5,133 nt of DNA. It comes from Candidatus Neomicrothrix sp. UBA672 (GTDB lineage: Bacteria > Actinomycetota > Acidimicrobiia > Acidimicrobiales > MedAcidi-G1). Shown here piece by piece: positions 1-5,133 of this stretch; position 1 is the first letter of the stretch, and each line of letters begins with the position of its first letter. The stretch lies in the NCBI GenBank assembly GCA_002299135.1, contig DBNM01000123.1:1-5133 (forward strand). Reading direction: 5' to 3'. The translations under genes were made by a program, and so were the position numbers. Under the pieces are notes generated by a model. That model had not been told where the DNA came from. It saw only the letters and a program-made list of their open reading frames with translations, and did no database searches.

Positions 1-272
1 GCAGTTTATTCTTTGCACCATTTGCTGAAAGACCTGAAGCAAGAGTCAGGCGTGAAGCAAAAGCTAAAGAGATCTGTGCTGACTGTGCAGTGCAAGATGA
101 TTGCAAAGAATATGCTCGCGACAACAGAGAGTTAGGTTTTTGGGGTGGAGAATCAGAGGCAGAGAGAGCTACTGCAGGATTCGCACCAACCACACCGATA
201 ATAGGACGCAGACAGGTAGCCGCTGACAGAGCCGCTGCTGCTCTAGCCGCAGCAGCAGCAGCAGGACGTTAA
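1..272 (+). CDS. WhiB-family iron-sulfur transcriptional regulator, C-terminal part (5' end outside window)
   Basis: The reading frame is open from the left edge (first full codon at 3) to a TAA at 270-272, so the N-terminus, with the first of the four expected cluster cysteines, lies outside the window. Three cysteines are visible in the WhiB spacing C-x2-C-x5-C, encoded at 75-77, 84-86 and 102-104. They are followed by a GFWGGES turn at 135-155, which matches the G[VI]WGG signature of the family. WhiB proteins are cytoplasmic and use four cysteines to hold a [4Fe-4S] cluster; they usually regulate transcription by binding the main sigma factor. The segment before the cysteines (LFFAP...ERPEA) also matches the family. 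After the WGG turn comes an unusual tail with PTTPIIGRR and then an Ala-rich end that contains one Leu and finishes in Gly-Arg. I cannot assign a WhiB subclass. The gene converges on the ATPase gene with a 15-bp gap. Confidence 0.93.
   Translation, partial: SLFFAPFAERPEARVRREAKAKEICADCAVQDDCKEYARDNRELGFWGGESEAERATAGFAPTTPIIGRRQVAADRAAAALAAAAAAGR
234..262 (+). repeat. CTG/CAG inverted repeat in the whiB Ala-rich tail, possible 3'-end hairpin
   Basis: Three GCT codons (234-242) are followed by CTA GCC and then five GCA codons (249-263). The GCT run is the reverse complement of AGCAGCAGC at 251-259, or one codon further on at 254-262. This gives a 9-bp stem with an 8- or 11-nt loop and two alternative registers. 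The stop codon follows at 270-272 and then a 15-nt AT-rich gap. There is no U-tract directly after the stem on either strand, so it is not a textbook intrinsic terminator. A U-less terminator or an RNA-stabilising hairpin at this convergent gene end is possible. The five-copy GCA run is also a short trinucleotide microsatellite. The inverted repeat is seen directly; any function is inferred. Confidence 0.5.
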
Positions 273-287
273 ATAAACAAAATAAAA

Positions 288-2606
288 TTAGTTCCTGTTA
301 AAGCGAGCTGAAAGAAATATTGGAAAGATTCCAACAGCAACACAAATTCCTGTAGTCAACCACGAGCCACCGGACATGTGAACTATTTCAAAGTAGTCAC
401 GGCCGAACTCACTCAAAAGAACAGACACATAAGACAAGCCCATAAACACTGCTAACAATAATTTCCAAGGTTTTATGGGTCTACTTACAACCACAAGAAT
501 TCCAAGACCAAGGCATAGAAGAGTCGCTGTTGCAGCAGTTCTAGCTTCAATCAATAAAACATCCGAACGCCTAACAATTTCATAACACACAAAAGTTGCG
601 ATCGCAGCAGAGATGCCAGCAGGGATCGAATACCGAAGAACCCTTTTTAGAAAACCTGGCTTCACCAGTGAACTGTCAGGAGCTAAAGCTAAGAAGAAAC
701 CAGGAAGCCCTATAGAAAAAGTTCCTATAAGCGTTAGTTGTTTAGGTCGAAAAGGAAAAGGAACGCCGAGTATTCCTACGAGTGCAGTTAATAGAACAGC
801 GTAAGTCGCTTTTGTTATGAAAAGATTAGAAACTCTCTCTATATTATTAATAACCCTCCGTCCTTCTTTAAGAACACGTGGCAATATTTTGAATTGATTA
901 TCAAGCAACACCAACTGGGCTACAGCCCTACTAGCCGAACTCCCCGATCCCATAGCGATACCCATATCAGAATCTTTCAAAGCGAGAACATCGTTGACAC
1001 CATCACCTGTCATGGCAACGGTGTGACCCTTGTTTTGAAGAGATGAAACCATTGCCCTTTTCTGGTGAGGTGTAACACGTCCAAAAATCGACGTATTTTC
1101 AATTATTTCATCCATGTTTTGATTTTCTGATAATTCTCTAGCATCTAATACCTCGGAATTAGTTGAGACACCAGCTTTTTTAGCCACAGCAGCAACTGTC
1201 GCAGGATGATCACCCGAAATGACTTTTAATTGAATGCCTTGACCTTGAAGGTAGCTAAGGATCTCTTGTGCATCATCTCGCAAAGTATCTTCCAGAAAAA
1301 TCAGACATACTGGACTTCGACTTGACGGCAATTCATCTGTTTTGCCAGCAGGATCATTTGACCTAGTAAGAACTAAAATACGCTTCCCCTCATTCGCTAG
1401 AATTTCCACACGGTTACGATTTTCTTGATCGTCTTTCCCCAGGAGAATTTCAGGAGCACCCAAATGAAACAATCCATTCTCACCGAAGTCACACATAGCC
1501 CATTTACGCATTGAAGAAAAGGCTATTGAGTCAACTAGGTGCCAGCCAGGGTCTAGGAATTGTTCGCCTAGAGCAGCAAGTGTCGCGTTAGGCGAAGGGT
1601 CGGCAGCCACCATCGCTCCGAGCGCATCAGAAGGATCAGTTCCATCGAGGGTTTCAAATCCTGTATAGGAAATTTCTCCTGTTGTGATAGTCCCAGTTTT
1701 ATCCAGACACAAGACATCGACACGAGCCAACATTTCAACTGATGCTAGTTCTTTGCATAAAGCTCTATGTCTAGCCAAAGTGACTACACCAGTGATGAAG
1801 GAAAGACTTGTGAGTAGAACGAGTCCGTCAGGAACCATCGCAACTGCTGAAGCTACGGTCCCACGTAAAGCTTCCTCCCACAGATCTTCGGTAGCTAAAA
1901 GTCTAAGAAGTAAAAGACCTACAGAAGGGGGAATAATTATAATCAACCAACGCAGTATTGTGTCTACCCCGGAACGCAAGTCACTATCGACGAGCCTGAA
2001 ACGCCGAGCTTCTTCAGCCAAAGCAACTGCATATGAGTCAACACCTATACGCATAGCTCTGTAATGACCAAAACCAGCTGATACAAAACTTCCAGACAAA
2101 ACCTCATCTTGAATATTTTTTTCGACAGGTTCAGATTCACCAGTTAGTAGTGATTCATCGACTTCTAAACCAGCAGAATGTGTTAATTCGCCATCCACAA
2201 CTATTTGATCACCTGGTTGGATTTCAATCAGGTCATCAAGTACGACTTCAGAAACATTAATTTCTTTAGTAATTCCTTCACGAATTACGCGCGCTTTAGG
2301 AGCTGATAGAACAGCTAACTCCGTCAAAGTTTTTCGAGCTTTCAATTCTTGAAAAATCCCGATGACACTGTTAGAAAAAATAACTCCTGCAAATAAAGCA
2401 TCTCCTGGGAAACCTGCTACCAATATGAGAACGAGCAGAGTTCCCATAATCCCATTGACCGGAGTTAAAACATTTGCTCTCAATATTTGCTTAGTGGTAC
2501 GAACAGGAGCATCAGGGACGTTGTTAACCTGACCTTTTTCTATCCGTTCAGCAACTTCGGTTTCCGTTAGGCCTATTGCGGTCTCGAGAGAGTTATCAGC
2601 ACTCAT
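288..2606 (-). CDS. ctpE: CtpE-like cation-transporting P-type ATPase
   Basis: This 772-residue inner-membrane pump is complete. The motifs are in the expected order: actuator-domain LLTGESEP with TGES at 155-158, phosphorylation motif DKTGT at 302-306 (aspartyl-phosphate on D302), a nucleotide-domain GAPE at 383-386, SGD at 464-466, and the hinge TGDGVND at 533-539. Predicted membrane segments are near 44-65, 69-88, 217-238, 249-278, 592-615, 622-643, 656-678, 688-709, 714-733 and 748-768, the ten-helix plan of P2-type pumps. The N-terminal VNNVPDAPVRTTKQILRANV, the ARVDVLCLDKTGT region and the AMGSGSSASRAVAQ stretch resemble mycobacterial CtpE, which has been linked to calcium uptake. The match rests on remembered family sequence, so the symbol is tentative and the ion is not proven. 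The M4 motif reads PDGL (D260) rather than PEGL, and M6 has SIGLP where calcium pumps have TDGLP. The ATG lies 22 bp after the Nudix stop codon; I see no clear Shine-Dalgarno, so translation may depend on coupling. Confidence 0.93.
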   Translation of the reverse strand: MSADNSLETAIGLTETEVAERIEKGQVNNVPDAPVRTTKQILRANVLTPVNGIMGTLLVLILVAGFPGDALFAGVIFSNSVIGIFQELKARKTLTELAVLSAPKARVIREGITKEINVSEVVLDDLIEIQPGDQIVVDGELTHSAGLEVDESLLTGESEPVEKNIQDEVLSGSFVSAGFGHYRAMRIGVDSYAVALAEEARRFRLVDSDLRSGVDTILRWLIIIIPPSVGLLLLRLLATEDLWEEALRGTVASAVAMVPDGLVLLTSLSFITGVVTLARHRALCKELASVEMLARVDVLCLDKTGTITTGEISYTGFETLDGTDPSDALGAMVAADPSPNATLAALGEQFLDPGWHLVDSIAFSSMRKWAMCDFGENGLFHLGAPEILLGKDDQENRNRVEILANEGKRILVLTRSNDPAGKTDELPSSRSPVCLIFLEDTLRDDAQEILSYLQGQGIQLKVISGDHPATVAAVAKKAGVSTNSEVLDARELSENQNMDEIIENTSIFGRVTPHQKRAMVSSLQNKGHTVAMTGDGVNDVLALKDSDMGIAMGSGSSASRAVAQLVLLDNQFKILPRVLKEGRRVINNIERVSNLFITKATYAVLLTALVGILGVPFPFRPKQLTLIGTFSIGLPGFFLALAPDSSLVKPGFLKRVLRYSIPAGISAAIATFVCYEIVRRSDVLLIEARTAATATLLCLGLGILVVVSRPIKPWKLLLAVFMGLSYVSVLLSEFGRDYFEIVHMSGGSWLTTGICVAVGIFPIFLSARFNRN

Positions 2607-2628
2607 ACATAAATATTAGGTTAGAGAG

Positions 2629-3366
2629 CTAGCTATTTGATTGTTCAAAGTGGTAACCATCTGTAGTCATCGTCAGCCTATGGCGTTCTCCGGGCATATC
2701 AGGATCGGTTTTTTCATAACCTGCGTCTCCAAACCACATTGCCACTGGCCCTTTCGCTGATTGAGCTATATGCGTTTCATAGAAAATTGGATCCTTGGCA
2801 TCAAGGTCATTTAAAGCATTTTCAACATTTGTAAAAGAAATAAGACGATTCAAGGTCACCCAAGTAGGTGGCGCTAGTTCTATCTCACCGGCATCACGCA
2901 AATCGATGGCTTCATGAGGACGGAACCAATTGTGTTCAATGATTTCAGAATCATCAATAGTGACTTCGTCACCATCTAGCAGTTTCGTTGCAAAAAAGTA
3001 TGTAGAAAATCTTTTAGGAGTTATAGCTGGTGGAACCCAATGCGAAAACCAAAACAAGTTTTCTTGAGAAACAGAAATTGCTGCCTCTTCGAAAGTCTCT
3101 CTTGCAGCAGCATTTGTTGCTGTTGCTAATTCATCAAGAGATCCGTCGGAACCAATAACCTTGTCAGTTTCATCAATTTTGCCACCAGGGAAAACCCACA
3201 TACCTCCAAAAGCGACTTTGGAATTCTTTCGAAGCATTAAAAGTTCAATACCGGGTTCTGAATCCCTCATTATTACAACAGTTGCAGCAGGTATCAGATC
3301 ACTCGTTCCTCGCTCTTCGTGATCTGATTCCCATTTTTTGTAACGACTTTCATCACGATTATTCAT
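2629..3366 (-). CDS. Nudix hydrolase with an interrupted Nudix box (NUDT19-like layout)
   Basis: A 245-residue protein counted from the ATG at 3364-3366. The Nudix signature is visible but split: FPGGKIDE at 59-66 and then, after an insertion, ARETFEEAAI at 88-97. It supplies R89, E90, E93 and E94, the residues expected to bind the catalytic metal. About 13-14 extra residues separate the glycine from the arginine compared with the canonical G-x5-E-x7-RE box, and the usual glycine of EExG is alanine (A96). Such insertions are known in the NUDT19/RP2 group, some of which cleave CoA and acyl-CoA; the substrate here is inferred only weakly. The C-terminal section has MWFGDAGYE and PGERHRL, a conserved-looking extension beyond the Nudix fold. 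The product is probably soluble. A TTG at 3367-3369 directly precedes the ATG and could also initiate. The likely ribosome site AAAAGGA (3380-3386) overlaps the end of the SnoaL gene, so the two are probably translationally coupled. Confidence 0.9.
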   Translation of the reverse strand: MNNRDESRYKKWESDHEERGTSDLIPAATVVIMRDSEPGIELLMLRKNSKVAFGGMWVFPGGKIDETDKVIGSDGSLDELATATNAAARETFEEAAISVSQENLFWFSHWVPPAITPKRFSTYFFATKLLDGDEVTIDDSEIIEHNWFRPHEAIDLRDAGEIELAPPTWVTLNRLISFTNVENALNDLDAKDPIFYETHIAQSAKGPVAMWFGDAGYEKTDPDMPGERHRLTMTTDGYHFEQSNS

Positions 3367-3375
3367 CAATGAAAG

Positions 3376-3831
3376 TCATTCCTTTTCTTCTGAGTTCCCT
3401 CTGGTGAGATCGCCGAAAGGAGATCTATCAAACCAAAGAGTTTCTTCGACAAGTTTTCTACTTTTCCAACCTGAGTCTGACCGGATCAGTTCATGTCTGT
3501 ATTTTCCACCTACAAACCAGATTTCTCCTCCTTTTAGACGCATTGGATTATTGAAAAGAGCAAGAACATCAGCTTTGTTTTCTTCTTTCTCTAACACTTC
3601 GATGTTGGTGACGAGATGTTGAGACATTTCAAACATGTCTAAAGATTTTGATAAAAACGAAACGGTTTCCTCCAAATTGCCAACTGAGCCTCCTGAAGAT
3701 GAGTAATCGATGTGTGCATCCGTTGTGAACAAGGTTCTATAAAGATCCCAATCCCGAGTATCGACGGCACGCGCATAGCGCGAAAAGAAATCTGTTATCT
3801 CAATCCTGTCAACAACATGTTCAATGTCCAT
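3376..3831 (-). CDS. SnoaL-like / NTF2-fold protein
   Basis: A 151-residue protein from the ATG at 3829-3831 to TGA at 3376-3378, the usual size for a single cone-shaped NTF2-like domain. The start ITDFFSRYARAVDTRDWDLY at 12-31, then DAHIDY at 38-43, SQHLVTN at 70-76, and GGKYRHELIR followed by GW are typical of the SnoaL_4 group, which includes scytalone-dehydratase-like and steroid isomerase-like proteins. Candidate pocket residues are Y19, D24, Y43, H72 and H113, by analogy with the Tyr/Asp/His set of scytalone dehydratase. I infer this by pattern, not by structure. The reaction and substrate are unknown; dehydratase, isomerase or ligand-binding roles are all possible. A TTG 15 bases upstream (3844-3846) would add five residues but has no ribosome site, while the ATG has GGAAAG at 3839-3844 with a 7-nt spacer, so I prefer the ATG. 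It is followed after 9 bp by the Nudix gene. Confidence 0.88.
   Translation of the reverse strand: MDIEHVVDRIEITDFFSRYARAVDTRDWDLYRTLFTTDAHIDYSSSGGSVGNLEETVSFLSKSLDMFEMSQHLVTNIEVLEKEENKADVLALFNNPMRLKGGEIWFVGGKYRHELIRSDSGWKSRKLVEETLWFDRSPFGDLTRGNSEEKE
3380..3386 (-). promoter_or_regulatory. Ribosome binding site of the Nudix gene, inside the SnoaL gene end
   Basis: The minus strand reads AAAAGGA, overlapping the last codons of the SnoaL gene. It lies 10 nt from the TTG at 3369 and 13 nt from the adjacent ATG at 3366, so spacing slightly favours TTG and codon preference favours ATG. The position suggests that ribosomes finishing the SnoaL gene help start the Nudix gene. Confidence 0.45.
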
Positions 3832-3838
3832 AAGACTG

Positions 3839-3844
3839 CTTTCC
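3839..3844 (-). promoter_or_regulatory. Ribosome binding site deciding the SnoaL gene start
   Basis: On the minus strand this reads GGAAAG, 7 nt ahead of the ATG at 3831. The upstream TTG alternative at 3846 has no purine-rich site before it, so this site supports the shorter protein. Confidence 0.5.
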
Positions 3845-3889
3845 AATCACAGGAATTAAAATCCCTTGAAAAACTTAAAACCTTTCTCT

Positions 3890-3895
3890 GTTATA
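3890..3895 (-). promoter_or_regulatory. Possible -10 box of an internal promoter ahead of the SnoaL gene
   Basis: The 74-bp gap between the epimerase stop and the SnoaL ATG is the longest within the minus-strand gene set. On the minus strand it contains TATAAC, five of six matches to the -10 consensus. The best -35 candidate, ATGTCA at 3911-3916, has only a 15-bp spacer and is weak. Transcription would start near 3883 and give a leader of about 50 nt. I see no convincing terminator hairpin in the gap, so readthrough from the epimerase gene also remains possible. Confidence 0.3.
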
Positions 3896-3905
3896 GCAGT
3901 AAAAC

Positions 3906-4814
3906 TTATTTGACATGATGTTCTGCAAAGCTCGCCATTCCATCCATCCAAGAAATTTTACATGGCCCAGTTATTGATTTTCTGAAACCCGGATCTGCTG
4001 CACCTCCTGATTGGCTACCGGGCACATTTTCGTAAAGGAGTTGTGGAGTTTTACCCAAGAGAGAACCGAAAAAAGCACACCAGTCTTCAGCAGTTACAAC
4101 TTCATCTCCGCACCAGTTAACGATGGTAGAGGGAGTTGAAGCGGCTTCAAGAAGATGTGAGACCTGATGAGCGAGATCTGTCTCATGGATGGGGCTATAA
4201 GGAGAAGGGGCTGAGTCTCTGAGTGTTATTGGTTTATCAGCTGCTATTGCTGCACAGTGATATTTTGGAAGACCCCCATTATCGCCATAGCTTGCATTAA
4301 TTCGAGCGATAGTAGTAGGGAGGTCAAGAACTCTAGACATGGTCCTAGCAACAGCTTCTTGGCTTATTTTAGAGATTCCATAAGTAGGAGAATGGGTAAC
4401 AGTTGAATCACCCAGTGGATCACTTTCATGGTATAGATGCCAAGGGTTTTCATTGGGTTTGTAAACAGAGTTAGTTGAAGCTATCAATACGGACTTGGCG
4501 TTGCGACAATGTTCCATCAAGATTCCCGTCGCTTCAGCATTATTCGAAATTGCCAAATCATAATCAGCTATTGGGCCTTGAAAAACTGCAAAATGTACTA
4601 CATGATCGAAATCGGTTGGAAGAGTTCCGTAGTCTTTCGAATTTAAATCAAGAGTAAAAGTGTGGACGCCCAGTCCCTCTACACGTTCTTTGTTCTGTTC
4701 ATCGGTAAACCGGGCAACCCCCCAAACTTCATTTTTTTCTGCTAAGAAACGAGCTAACGGAAAGCCAATTTGGCCAGTTACACCTGTAACGAGGATTTTT
4801 TTATCTGATAGCAT
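3906..4814 (-). CDS. NAD(P)-dependent epimerase/dehydratase (extended SDR)
   Basis: A 302-residue cytoplasmic Rossmann-fold enzyme. The start ILVTGVTGQIGFPLA at 7-21 carries the extended-SDR nucleotide motif TGxxGxxG. HFAVFQG follows at 74-80, where family members have the H-x-A-A strand; here one alanine is replaced by valine. IASTNSVY at 111-118 holds the catalytic Ser/Thr region, and YGISK at 145-149 is the YxxxK pair (Y145, K149). RINASYGDNG and SPYSPIHETDLA in the second half match the substrate-side motifs of nucleotide-sugar epimerases and related reductases. The substrate is unknown; sugar epimerase, dehydratase and ketone reductase are all possible. The frame stays open upstream to 5042, but that extension runs through the divergent promoter and antisense to the next SDR gene and has no Rossmann-related sequence. 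The ATG at 4812-4814 sits directly before the nucleotide-binding strand and is the natural start. It is the first gene of the leftward set and is divergent from the + strand SDR. Confidence 0.93.
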   Translation of the reverse strand: MLSDKKILVTGVTGQIGFPLARFLAEKNEVWGVARFTDEQNKERVEGLGVHTFTLDLNSKDYGTLPTDFDHVVHFAVFQGPIADYDLAISNNAEATGILMEHCRNAKSVLIASTNSVYKPNENPWHLYHESDPLGDSTVTHSPTYGISKISQEAVARTMSRVLDLPTTIARINASYGDNGGLPKYHCAAIAADKPITLRDSAPSPYSPIHETDLAHQVSHLLEAASTPSTIVNWCGDEVVTAEDWCAFFGSLLGKTPQLLYENVPGSQSGGAADPGFRKSITGPCKISWMDGMASFAEHHVK

Positions 4815-4820
4815 TCTCCG

Positions 4821-4826
4821 ACGATA
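4821..4826 (-). promoter_or_regulatory. Possible -10 box for a leaderless epimerase transcript
   Basis: The minus strand reads TATCGT, which fits the loose actinobacterial TAnnnT pattern and ends 6 nt before the A of the epimerase ATG. Transcription from it would begin at or within a base of the start codon. The only purine-rich stretch, GGAGA, abuts the ATG and is too close to work as a normal ribosome site. No good -35 box is seen at 16-18 bp spacing. The match is short and could be chance. Confidence 0.3.
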
Positions 4827-4837
4827 GGCCGATTGGG

Positions 4838-4866
4838 TGACCTCCGATAGTGTCGCCGCATAACTT
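4838..4866 (+). promoter_or_regulatory. Possible promoter of the + strand SDR gene
   Basis: GTGACC (4838-4843, four of six to the -35 consensus) is followed after 17 bp by TAACTT (4861-4866), which fits TAnnnT. Transcription would start near 4873, leaving a leader of about 22 nt with the AAGGAGG site. It lies in the 80-bp divergent region shared with the epimerase gene, so the two promoters would be back to back. Confidence 0.35.
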
Positions 4867-4883
4867 TTAGTAAAAAATATATT

Positions 4884-4890
4884 AAGGAGG
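4884..4890 (+). promoter_or_regulatory. Strong Shine-Dalgarno site deciding the GTG start of the SDR
   Basis: AAGGAGG is a near-perfect match to the anti-Shine-Dalgarno and lies 4 nt before GTG at 4895-4897. No ATG occurs in frame near the start of the Rossmann strand, so this site sets the start codon. It is by far the best ribosome site in the window. Confidence 0.75.
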
Positions 4891-4894
4891 AAAA

Positions 4895-5133
4895 GTGGCT
4901 GGTCATCTTTCAGGTAAAAACATTGCAGTAACAGGAGCCGGAAATGGAATTGGACGTTCTGTCGCCATTCTCTGCGCAAAAGAAGGAGCGAACGTAGTTG
5001 TTGCTGACTATGGGGTAGAGCTAGACGGTTCTGCTCCTTCAAGCGCTGTGGCTGATGAAGTCGTAAATCAAATTAAGGAATCAGGTGGAAATGCAATTGC
5101 TGTAGCTGGTGATGTTTCAGAATCAGAAGTAGG
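4895..5133 (+). CDS. Short-chain dehydrogenase/reductase with MFE-2-like loop, N-terminal part (3' end outside window)
   Basis: The frame opens at GTG and runs off the right edge after 79 full codons; the catalytic Ser-Tyr-Lys lies outside the window. KNIAVTGAGNGIG at 8-20 holds the classical TGxxxGIG cofactor motif. The second strand ends in VVVAD at 34-38; an acidic residue here usually means NAD rather than NADP. GDVSE at 72-76 is the usual D-V motif after the third strand. Between them is the long loop DYGVELDGSAPSSAVADEVV (38-57), close to the NDLG..DG loop of the (3R)-hydroxyacyl-CoA dehydrogenase domain of MFE-2/HSD17B4 and of actinobacterial relatives. That points to beta-oxidation or steroid and lipid side-chain oxidation, as inference from a family loop. 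Full-length relatives are about 280-310 residues. Divergent from the epimerase gene across 80 bp. Confidence 0.9.
   Translation, partial: MAGHLSGKNIAVTGAGNGIGRSVAILCAKEGANVVVADYGVELDGSAPSSAVADEVVNQIKESGGNAIAVAGDVSESEV

Noticed and set aside
320..334. TTGGAA-AGA-TTCCAA inverted repeat as a terminator
   Set aside because: The stem is only 6 bp, a third GC, and sits inside the ATPase coding region. No T-tract follows on the + strand, and on the minus strand it would precede the ATPase stop codon.
613..804. 63-residue + strand open frame
   Set aside because: It lies antisense to the membrane segments M5-M7 of the ATPase; its Lys/Pro/Ser-rich composition reflects the complementary strand of coding sequence.
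1684..2064. 126-residue open frame on the + strand
   Set aside because: It lies wholly antisense within the ATPase gene, is rich in Ser/Thr/Lys/Arg as expected of a shadow frame, and has no ribosome site or recognisable domain.
3886..3900. CTGTTATAGCAG near-palindrome as a terminator or operator
   Set aside because: It has no loop and one wobble position and is not followed by a T-tract. It coincides with the possible -10 box, and its partial symmetry is easily explained by chance.
3404..3918. Two + strand open frames of 72 and 68 residues, antisense to the SnoaL gene
   Set aside because: Both overlap a gene with clear family motifs, show no recognisable domain, and look like shadow frames.
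4475..4657. 60-residue + strand open frame
   Set aside because: It lies inside the epimerase gene on the opposite strand and has no independent support.
4815..5042. In-frame N-terminal extension of the epimerase giving a 378-residue protein
   Set aside because: The extra 76 residues are Leu/Gln/Arg-rich with no family similarity, cross the divergent promoter and lie antisense to a well-supported SDR gene. The Rossmann strand begins right after the ATG at 4814.

Overview
The window looks like a chromosomal segment from an actinobacterium of fairly low GC. I estimate the GC by eye at the low-to-mid 40s percent. The strongest taxonomic clue is the C-terminal part of a WhiB-family protein at the left edge, since that family is essentially restricted to Actinobacteria and their phages. 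A CtpE-type P-type ATPase, a SnoaL-like protein and a short-chain dehydrogenase with an MFE-2-like loop fit the same assignment. The AT-leaning composition together with these families suggests an aquatic Acidimicrobiia-like lineage; that is inference, not proof.

Layout, left to right. (1) 1-272, + strand: 3' part of a whiB-like regulator with an Ala-rich tail whose GCT and GCA codon runs form an inverted repeat. (2) 288-2606, - strand: a full-length 772-residue CtpE-like cation P-type ATPase, convergent with whiB across a 15-bp AT-rich gap. (3) 2629-3366, - strand: a Nudix hydrolase with an interrupted Nudix box. (4) 3376-3831, - strand: a small SnoaL/NTF2-like protein. (5) 3906-4814, - strand: an extended-SDR NAD-dependent epimerase/dehydratase. 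(6) 4815-4894: an 80-bp divergent promoter region. (7) 4895 to the right edge, + strand: N-terminal 79 residues of a classical SDR with a strong Shine-Dalgarno sequence.

The four - strand genes run in one direction with gaps of 74, 9 and 22 bp (taking the preferred ATG starts), so they could be one transcript read from the divergent region towards whiB, possibly with an internal promoter ahead of the SnoaL gene. The gene products do not spell out a single recognised pathway. The SnoaL, Nudix and SDR proteins would suit acyl-CoA, lipid or isoprenoid metabolism, and the ATPase is a membrane cation transporter. The window is densely coding, with no gene-free stretch over 300 bases and no RNA gene, insertion sequence, CRISPR array or integration site that I can see.

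I did not find a clearly new system. The points most worth a second look are an E-to-D change in the membrane PEGL motif of the ATPase, its lack of the other canonical membrane acidic ligands, the codon-encoded hairpin at the whiB 3' end, the split Nudix box, and a possible leaderless start for the epimerase.
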